64,000 nucleotides of DNA, from NCBI GenBank assembly GCA_015680685.1, contig MNCI01016379.1, positions 240,159 through 304,158 on the forward strand, given 5' to 3'. Below, one piece after another: positions 56,518 through 64,000 of the stretch. This stretch comes from Gnetum montanum (lineage: Eukaryota; Streptophyta; Gnetopsida; Gnetales; Gnetaceae). The notes beneath the pieces were generated by a model, which did not search any database, was not told the origin of the DNA, and saw only the letters and a program-made list of their open reading frames with translations. How positions within the stretch are numbered: position 1 is the first letter of the stretch; every line of letters begins with the position of its first letter. The translations under genes and the position numbers were made by a program.

Positions 56518-56537
56518 CCCTCCTTCTATCACTAAAA
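56518..56537 (-). promoter_or_regulatory. Primer-binding site of element B
   Basis: The minus strand reads TTTTAGTGATAGAAGGAGGG. Two changes from the A/C consensus. Confidence 0.65.
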
Positions 56538-56540
56538 ACC

Positions 56541-57879
56541 TATAGCACTTGAAAAGTTTGGTTGCTAGAAAACTGAAAATTTTAGTGAGATGGTTTTAAC
56601 CCTAAATCCAAAGGGCCTCCACAAAAAATAGGATTTGAGGTGCCCTAGATAGTCTAGTAGATCACCCAAGGACTTAAGGAGGGTCAAACGAGGATAACAA
56701 AAATGAAAATGTAATGCATATCTAAGAAAATAAATGCATAGAAATTAAAAAAATGGATCTAACTTGCACAACCAAAATGGAACTTTAAAATTTATTATAA
56801 AAATAAAGGGAAAGTCTAGAAATATGTATAAGATGTTCCTGAGGTAGCACGGGGATTCACTTTGATGGGGGTTTGAAGTCTATTGAAACTAGTGGCTTTG
56901 GATGTTATAGTTAGCTCCACAATAGAGAAATTTCACAACGCCCAATGCTATTGAACCTTGAGATGTGTGGGGTTTTTTTGGCTACCAAGAAGAGCAATGT
57001 TAGGAGTCTCAAAGTCCAAGGTGCTCAACATTGGTACCAAAACTCACACAATCTCAAAGAGGGTAACAATGGTTGTAATAGCTATAGGTTCCATGCTATG
57101 GATGATTCAAAAGATTTGTGTTTGTAGTTTTTTCCAAAGCTCTTAAATGTAAAAAATATGACCAAAATGAAAAAGAGTAGAACCTTTCTATGATGCATAG
57201 GTTTGGGTTTTATAGGTTTCAATGGCCATGGTTTTGGCTGCAAATTTCTACCTAATTGCTAATTGATTTCTGTAATGTATAGGTGTTGTAGGTGTACAAA
57301 TTCAGCCAGGCTACTATGTATGATAAGTTTTGTTACCCCCATGATATCAAAATCATTCTATTTACTAAAAGCAGTAAATGGGAATTTTACCCACACTGGC
57401 TTCTTCCACCCCTGCTGAGCCTTCCAACAATAGTGCTAAAGTGTAGGATTAATGCTAGAGCTAGAGCAATGCTGAAGCTTCAAGCATTGTTGGAGCAACA
57501 CTGAGGGGAAGGTGCAATGCTGGGGGGAATGGTAAGAGTTATACCTCCAATGCTGGGCATGGGTGATGTTACACCTTCCATAGGTATCTCCAGCGTAGCA
57601 AATGTTATACTCCCCAACAAGATGCATCAAAAGGCCAATTTTAGTAGTTCCAAAGGCATTTTTAACCCTCCCAAGTCCAAATATAGGCATGATATGGCTT
57701 CGTTTACTTGTGGGTTGAGGCTTTGACCACTTATGAGGCATTTTTCAGCTCCAAAAGCTAAAGTATGTGAATTTACCTCTCTTGGATTGCAATATTTACA
57801 TTTACAATGAAAGTTTAGCCTCAGGTTTCATGGTGTGAGGGTTGCAAAGGTTACAACATGCATTTTTGGTGGTGTTTCA
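56541..57879 (-). mobile_element. Element B 5' LTR (right copy, 1339 bp)
   Basis: Partner of 19349-20753. The minus strand begins TGAAACACC and ends TGCTATA. Confidence 0.88.
57208..57214 (-). promoter_or_regulatory. TATA box of element B 5' LTR
   Basis: The minus strand reads ACCTATAAAACCCAAACC. Confidence 0.6.
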
Positions 57880-59254
57880 AAAAATGTTACTACTACCAAA
57901 AAGTGGTTAGAGAAGGTTATTAAGATTTGTAAGCTAATGGGTTGTACTTCATGCAATAAACTCATTTAGAAACTCACTAGTTCAAAAGATCTATTAATTA
58001 TTAGATGGTTAATTGAGAAAAGGCACATCATTAGGATGATTATTATGTTTATTGAAGAAATTTTCTTAACATTTTTTATAGCATTATATTTCTTTGGAGT
58101 AAAAAAAGATAAAAGTAGATGAGTTCTATCACCGCTACCAAGGCAATTGGATCATGATCGAGTATGACTATAAGTTTTTTATGCTAAGTACATATCTATG
58201 TCACATACACATATACAAAAGGGTGAAAGCTAACTATTTTATCCATGGTCTTAGTGCATCCCTTAAGAATCACTTCATTTTCATCTTTAAATGTATGAGA
58301 ATGCATATGTCCATGCAATGAACATAGAGCATAGTTAGTTAGCAAAGGCAATTCATCACAACATTCTTAGAAGGAAGGTTTTTTTTGGAAAGTATAGTAA
58401 TTGAAGTAGCCCTAGGGTTCCAAATTTGACAGGCAGTAGTAATAATAGTCATTGTAGCAATAGTATGCAAGTTATGAAGCCATTGGTGGATCCATAACTT
58501 TTCATGCTTGTAGAAAGGCAGGGCACATCTATGAGAATTATTCTAGTTTTCATAACTATGATCAAGTAATCATAAGAGTTTCAATTATTTAAAGCATTTA
58601 GGTAGTGAAGATTCTCAACAAGATGGTACTAGGATGTATGCTCAAGTTTGTGAATTGACAAATTAGCTAGTGGATGCTTGATCCAACACTATGATAAAGT
58701 TTAGAGGTATGATTTTAGATTTTACAATTCTGATTTTCTTTAATTCTAATTCCAATCATTTCTTTGTTGATCTGTTATTAGTTAGATGATTGGGTTTAAA
58801 GGATTAGTCTCTTTCTCAAGGTCTTTCCATTAGTACTATTACTAGTAATGTGCTAGCTATGGACCAAGTCTACATAGCTATATCCTTGATGATTCAAGAT
58901 GTCTACTAGCTCAATGATTTCTATGTAATGAGTTTACGGAATTATTATATCATCTTGGCCATAAATTGGTTATCAAACTATTAGGATAGCTTGGATTATT
59001 ATCATAATACATTATCCTTGGTGATAAATAATGATGTTTAAGTAACTATGCTTATGAGGTTGTGCAATGTTATGTTTGATATTATTTCTTTGAGGTCTTT
59101 TCATCTTTTATTTTGGAAGGAATATCTTTTTTAATAGTTGACATAAAAAAATATTCTCCTTCACTTAGGATTAATAATATTTTTATTATTCATGAGTTTT
59201 CTAGTCTCTTCCATTTGAAGTTGTTTAGTTTATGTTTAATGTGCGATGTTTGAG
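57880..59254 (+). pseudogene. Element D gag (C-terminal part) and protease
   Basis: KKWLEKVIKICKLMGC (57898 on), then F-Y-x-R-Y-Q-x-N-W-like FYHRYQGNWIMIEYDYKF near 58120-58175, HGLSASLKNHF, and a zinc-knuckle remnant FHACRKAGHIYENY (58500-58545). Protease remnant: FFVDLLLV near 58770 and ITSNVLAMDQVYIAIS, YIILAINWLS (58860-58980; the I-L-G-M-D-W-L pattern). The sequence then reaches the RT N-terminal linker (IHEFSSLFHLKLFSL), where an insertion starts at 59255. Plus-strand chromovirus, many stops. Confidence 0.75.
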
Positions 59255-60461
59255 GATTGTTCAACTAAGAAGGAAAAGGGGGTGGGGGGAGGGGGATGTG
59301 GGAAGATGAATAAGTTCCCAAAAAAAAATGTTGAGAGAAAGCACACACACAAAATTTAATGTGGTTCCCCAACATGGGTAGTATACATTTAGAGGGTGGT
59401 TTGCTAGCACACCTTTGGACTTTGTTGCCCTTAAATGTGGTTTGAAGGATACCACACCTTGTACAAGCTCTAAGCTCTACTTTGGTGTGATTTAATGCCA
59501 TGAATCCACTCAACCCCACAAGGTCCCAACAAGCTTAGAAATGTGATTTCTAGGATCCTACAACCTTTACAACTTGAGCTCCATTTTGAAGTGTTGTAAT
59601 GCTACACCAACACTCAATCCCATAGAATCTAGACAAGCTCAAGTAAGATGCCTTTTTGCAAGAAGCACATCAACCTCGTAGGCAAACAAAAAATAATAAC
59701 AATTACAAGGAATGAATGCAACTAAGTTCATTGATCCTTGTACTTTGAGGCATATCTCACTTTGACCAGTTACAACAGATAAAATATAGTACAATGAGAA
59801 ACACTAACAAGAGAATGATGATTATAATGATTGCTTGATAGTTACACTTGAAAGTACATAATTTCTTGCACATTTCCCAATGGAATGAAGTCTTCTTATA
59901 GTTGATATGTTTTTGAAATCATCTCAGAATTCATGCAATGACTATCTAATGGTCACTTGAGACGTTTTCTTCAAAGCTGAGATGTCTTTTCTTCAAGAGA
60001 GCTTCATTTGGAAGATATGTCTTTTCTTCAACAAAGATATCTTTGTAGAGACTTCTTCAGGAAGACATCTTTCTCACTAGAAAGAAATCTACTATTTTTT
60101 GAAGTTGTATTTGTTTAAGTAATCTTCAATTTTCCCAAGACATTACTATTTTCTAAAGATGTTTTTTTTTTGACTTTCCTTTACTTTATCCAAGACATTT
60201 GGTATTCTTTGGAGATGTCTTTCCTTCAATTTCCTTTGCACTTGAAATCTTCAATTCTTGTCCTTTCTTTTTTAACTTTTGCATACTCCACACATTCTTG
60301 ATGATGTCAAATTTGCTTGTGAGTTCTTGAGTCTTTTTCTCTTATTCTTAATTTGAAGTCCTTATCCACAATCTTTTCTTGAAAACACAACACCGCATAG
60401 ATATCCTTTGTTCTCCATTTTCCTTAAGGTTTTAACATACCAAAAGGTCAAAAATGTTGAG
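59246..60461. mobile_element. Unclassified insertion of about 1.2 kb in element D (59255-60453)
   Basis: It separates the linker of D from its RT. ATGTTTGAG (59246-59254) and ATGTTGAG (60454-60461) flank it. The right copy reads on in frame into VEFEI, the D-R-E-V-E-F-x-I motif before RT, and the left copy would end the same motif. The inside starts GATTGTTCAACTAAG and ends CCAAAAGGTCAAAA. No terminal inverted repeats, no protein. It holds AAATTTAATGTGGTTCCCC and, at 59960-60240, repeated AGATGTCTTTTCTTCAA units. Confidence 0.55.
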
Positions 60462-61365
60462 TTTGAAATTTGTATCAAACTTAGTACTAAACCTATCTCT
60501 AAGGTTTTATATGAGATGTTAACTATTAAGCTAGTTAAACTAAAGATTCAAATTTAAGAGTTGCTAGATAAGACTCTAATTTATTGAAGTGTATTTCCTT
60601 TACTAGCTTCTATCTTATTCATTAAGAAGAAGGATGGTAGTATGAGGTTGTGCATTGATTATCAATAGCTTAATTAGGTAATGGTGAAAAAAAAGTATCC
60701 TTTGACTCATATGAATGATTTTTTTAATTAATTGGGAGAAGATTGGACGTTCTCAAAGATAGATATGAAGTTAGGTTACTATCAAGTTTTCATCAAAGAG
60801 GAGGATGTCCTCAAGACAACCTTTAAGATACAGTATGAACATTATGAGTTCATAGTCTTATCTTTTGGACTTACTAATATTCCTAGCTATTCATGCATCA
60901 TATGAATAGTGTCATGAGATTGTACCTAAACCACTTTATTATTGTATTCAGTTATGATATCTTGATTTACTCACATTAAATAATCTTCATGAGTAGCTTT
61001 TGAGAACCATTTTATAGGTGCTTAGGAAGCATCAGTTGTTTGCCCAACCTTCAAGGTGTTTGTTTTGGCACCATGAGATTTAGTTCTTAGAACATGTTAT
61101 TTTGTAGGATGGTATAGTAGTGGATCCTACTAAAATAAAATTGGCTAATCCATAAGGATGTTGGTGAGATTCACAGTTTTTTTTCTTTTGGATTAGTAGG
61201 TTACTACAAGAGATTTGTTGAGAACTTATCTTACATTATTTTACCTCTCACAAAGCTATCGCATAATGATGTTGGATCCATATTGTTAAGCTTATTTTGA
61301 TAAAATTAAGAGCATACCAATTTTGACTTATATTTAATTTCACCTACTCTATAAAAATAATTCAA
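60454..61365 (+). pseudogene. Element D reverse transcriptase
   Basis: TKPISKVLYEML (P-I-S-K-A-P-Y-R-M), ELLDKTLIY, FIKKKDGSMRLCIDYQ, VKKKYPLTHMNDFF, WTFSKIDMKLGYYQVFIKEED, TTFKIQYEHYEFIVLSFGL: a textbook Tekay/Del-type chromovirus RT. The Y-x-D-D box is decayed (FIVVFSYDI near 60945). Then KHQLFAQPSRC and ILDGIVVDPTKIKLA-like remnants. Confidence 0.88.
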
Positions 61366-61760
61366 TGTTTATAGTGATGTATTAGAAGAAGATTATGGAT
61401 GTGTCATCATGTAAGAAGGAAAAGTGGTAGCATATGTCTCAAGGAAAGTAAAACCTTATGAGACATGCTACCCCATTCATGATCTTTAGTTAGAAGTAGT
61501 AGTGCTTGGCTTAAAGCTTTTGTGTTACTATTTTTTCAACCAAATCTTGATGATTTGGACTGATCATAAAGGCCTACAATACCTGGTGAACTTGCCATAT
61601 TTGTGCCTACATTACAAAAGGTGGGTTGAATTGTTGGCCAATTTTGATTTTATAATTCAATATTAGATAGGAAAAAACAACATTGTTGCAAATATCTTGA
61701 GCCATGTGGCTAGTAAACTTAATAACTTAATGATTAATTTAGATATGTTAAACGAGATTT
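61366..61760 (+). pseudogene. Element D RNase H
   Basis: VYSDVLEEDYGCVIM, EGKVVAYVSRKVKPYETCYP, LEVVVLGLKL, IWTDHKGLQYLV, RWVELLANFDFIIQY and IGKNNIVANILSHV. The catalytic Asp in TDHK and the first Asp are kept. Broken by single stops only. Confidence 0.88.
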
Positions 61761-62640
61761 AAGTAGAACAACAAAGTGATCCTTGATGTAAGTAGCTTAG
61801 ATAGTCTAACAATTCTTTAGTAGTGGTAAATGTGCTTGGATTGCTTCATTACAAGGATTGGATGTGTATATTTGATTCTTTGTAGTAGCATATTGGGAGA
61901 AACTTATCTTAGTAGGCTTTAGATACATCCTAGTAAGAAAAAAGATGTATCAAATTCTAAAGAGGTTGTACAATTGAAAAGAAATGAAGAAGTAGGTTGA
62001 AGAATTAGTAGCAAGATGCTTAATCTGCTAACAGGATAAGCTTGAGTATTATTGAACAGGTGGCTACTTATACCCTCATATTATTTCAAAGTGAAAGTAA
62101 AAGGTGATTAGTATGAATTTTATTATTTTTTTGCCTTACACTAGGGTTTGAAAGGATATCATCCTCATTATTATTGACTTGTTGATTAAGTATACTTATT
62201 TTCTTGCTATGAGAACTATAGCTAATGTAGAGGATGTTGTGCAATTATTTATCTTAGAGATTGTTCAATTGCATGGTGTTCCTACCAAGATTATCATGGA
62301 TTGTGATGTCAAATTTACTTCTCTATTTTGGTAACCATTTATTAATATCATTGGTACATGGATAAATTTGAGGTTATGGTACCATTCATAGAAGGATAGG
62401 TAGGTTAAGAGAGTCAACTAGGTTTTGGAGGACACACTTTAATATTATGCTTTATAGTTTTTAGAAAACTAGAATAGTTTGTTATTGTTGGTAGAGTTTC
62501 TCTATAACAAAAGCTACCAATAAAGTCTAAAGATAATATCTTATAAGGTTTTATATGATATACCTTACAAGATTCTATTGTATTGGAATGTGATTAAGAA
62601 TAGGTAATGGATCAGTTTATACATAGTTCTATACACAAAA
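61761..62640 (+). pseudogene. Element D integrase
   Basis: Zinc finger remnant VARCLICQQD-like near 62010-62040 (the Q codon is a stop), core DLLIKYTYFLAM, VVQLFILEIVQLHGVPTKIIMDCDVKF and FINIIGTW (62170-62360), then NKSYQ near 62510. First core Asp is replaced. Stops present. Confidence 0.78.
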
Positions 62641-63085
62641 GATTAGATTAAGAAGACTCATGAGTAGCTTAAGATCATCAAGCTAGTTATGTAAATCATA
62701 GGAGAAGTCCTCTCGAGTTTGGATGTATGTAAGAAGATGTTTGTTCATGTCTCTTTATTGAAAGGCTTGATGTATTTTAATCAAAAAGGTAAGCTTTCAC
62801 CTTGTTACATTGAACTATTAGATATTTTTTAGTGCATAGGAAAGGTGATATATCATGTAAGTTTGTCTCCATAGTTTTTGAGTAAGAATGATTTTTTTCT
62901 TGTATATCCATGCTTCAAATGTATGTTCTCAATGATAGCTATATCATTGATTGTATTAAAGTATAGATTCAAGCTAATGCTTCATATGTGGAGCATCTCA
63001 TGAGAATCTTGGACTAGATGGAGTGACATTTATGTAGCATGATAATTCCTAATGAGAACATCACTTGGACTAATGTGTTATCCCT
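62641..63085 (+). pseudogene. Element D pol C-terminal tail (chromodomain region)
   Basis: VCSCLFIERLDVF and KGKLSPCYIELLD-like segments, then LQMYVLNDSYIIDCIKV and IQANASYVEHLMRILD (62900-63010), corresponding to R-K-Y-V-x-D-P-S-H-V-I and L-S-Y-V-E-x-P-V-x-I-L-D of Tekay-type elements. Tail near 63050 (NENITWTNVL) matches the E-A-T-W-E part of the chromodomain. Confidence 0.75.
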
Positions 63086-63510
63086 TTAATGACTGTATCT
63101 TTTTCTAAAGTTGTAACATGTTCTCATGTGTTTGAGTATCTTTTTGAATGTTTGTGATCTATTTGAAGTGTTTCAAGGCCAATGAAAGCTTGGTTGAGAA
63201 GTTTAGGCCTCATAATAGATATCTTGTCTTTGACAAACCTACCAAGAAATGTAAATTTTTGTCATATTTATATCACCATGTACAAGGAAAACTAGATATT
63301 ATTGGATGACTCTAATATGTAAAGAATAGATTAAAATTATAACAAACTATGAGAAATATGATCTTGAACATTTAAGATTTATGTAAATAGTTGATTGTAT
63401 AAATAAAGATGGATGTTAATACATGTGGTTTCTCTACTTTTATGTTGTTGTATTTATTAGTATAATCATATCAAAATCAACATACATATATAGATAAGAA
63501 AGAACAGTCA
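63086..63510 (+). other. Element D 3' region before LTR I
   Basis: AT-rich, no gene seen. No LTR similar to 9455-9939 is present, so the 3' LTR of D either lies beyond LTR I or is lost. Confidence 0.45.
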
Positions 63511-63616
63511 TGTTGAAAGATTGAACAAACATGAGTAGTCAACAATAACTAAGGAATGAAAACAAAAGAATTGTTTATAACAATCTTTACTGATGAGACG
63601 CGATTTACAGTAGGCC

Positions 63617-63691
63617 GCGATATCGCATCCCATGCGATATCGCGTACGCGATATCGCGTCTTCTCCTGCGATATCACGTACGTGATATCGC
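63617..63691. repeat. Five GCGATATCGC palindromes forming two nested larger palindromes
   Basis: Copies at 63617-63626, 63634-63643, 63648-63657, 63668-63677 (GCGATATCAC) and 63682-63691 (GTGATATCGC). Copies 2-3 and copies 4-5 are each joined by GTAC and form perfect 24-bp palindromes (63634-63657 and 63668-63691). They end 17 bp upstream of the TATA box. Confidence 0.95.
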
Positions 63692-63707
63692 GTCCCACCG
63701 CCATTTC

Positions 63708-63715
63708 TATAAATA
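63708..63715 (+). promoter_or_regulatory. TATA box of LTR I
   Basis: TCTATAAATAAGAGGCGGCA. The start site would lie near 63740. Confidence 0.75.
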
Positions 63716-64000
63716 AGAGGCGGCACTCCCTTCATTTCCCAATCCTAGCTAGTGTAGCGAAGCTTTGGCAGATTGATCACTCCAGAGTTAGAATTTTTCC
63801 CCATGTGCCCGCAGTAGGAGTCCTAGAGTGAATGGCTCTTTATTCGAGCAGCTTGTAACCTGAACCCAAGTTGTGTACGGCAATAAAGACGAACTTGTTT
63901 GGATAAACCTTGCAGCACGTGGTTTCATTTATTGCTTTATTTCTTGCTTTCCTAATGCGTTCAAGTACGAATTGATTACGAGTGTCTACGGACGTGTACG

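Larger units (their letters stand above)
63511..64000 (+). mobile_element. LTR I: CpG-rich LTR running off the right edge
   Basis: Candidate start TGTTGAAAGATTGAAC at 63511. Contains palindromic repeats, a strong TATA box and an AATAAAG polyadenylation signal at 63882-63888, the order U3-R expected of an LTR. CpG content is far above the rest of the window, so it is recent or unmethylated. Superfamily cannot be set without the interior; a promoter of a host gene is the alternative. Confidence 0.55.

Noticed and set aside
63617-63691. CRISPR-like repeat array
   Set aside because: Units are 10-bp palindromes with irregular 4-10 bp gaps, in a plant LTR-like promoter; no spacers or cas genes.
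63511-64000. Promoter and first exon of a host gene
   Set aside because: TATA, polyadenylation signal about 170 bp downstream and TGTTGA start fit an LTR better; no coding start is seen. Not excluded because the sequence ends here.

Overview
This window looks like intergenic DNA from a large plant nuclear genome, plausibly a gymnosperm. It is AT-rich and CpG-poor, I find no intact host gene, and almost every base belongs to decayed LTR retrotransposons inserted into one another. The organism is inferred only from element types (Ty3/gypsy Tat-like, Athila-like and chromovirus lineages), their age and the gene density. Two assembly gaps are present (1726-2145 and 31244-31820).

Layout from left to right. 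(1) Element C, a minus-strand Tat-like Ty3/gypsy element, runs from off the left edge to 8726: spacer, protease, gag, primer site, then a 1.84-kb 5' LTR. Its gag-protease junction is split by a solo LTR of family A (1232-3725, target duplication GATGG). (2) 8727-9454 is an Athila-like protease fragment (element H, minus strand). (3) A 5' LTR with a Met-tRNA-type primer site (element F, 9455-9951) starts a chromovirus. Its likely coding part (element D) begins with gag at 18996 and resumes at 57880-63085. (4) Element G, a minus-strand Reina-like chromovirus, sits at 11302-17207 inside the F/D leader. (5) Element B, a minus-strand Tat-like relative of C, occupies 19349-57879 inside the gag of D. 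(6) Element A (plus strand, 23397-40465, target duplication CATCC) is inserted in the RNase H of B. (7) Element E (28214-33661, target duplication ATTAT) is inserted in the RNase H of A. (8) A CpG-rich LTR (I, from 63511) runs off the right edge.

The most notable content is host-gene cargo. Both LTRs of element A carry a fragment of the gene for condensin subunit 1 (CAP-D2) in U3. The solo LTR of the same family has the same ends, TATA region and R-U5, but a different GC-rich cargo in U3. Element E, which has LTRs, primer site and polypurine tract but no recognisable gag-pol, carries an intronless fragment of a CCR4-type deadenylase. Element A has its extra RNase H between protease and RT, whereas element B has it after RT-RNase H. 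Elements B and C have a very long non-pol spacer after protease. In B it is about 9.2 kb, with a roughly 185-bp degenerate tandem array and plus-strand reading frames antisense to gag-pol. All pol genes carry stops and frameshifts, so no autonomous element is expected to be active. LTR I looks youngest because it keeps intact CpG palindromes.
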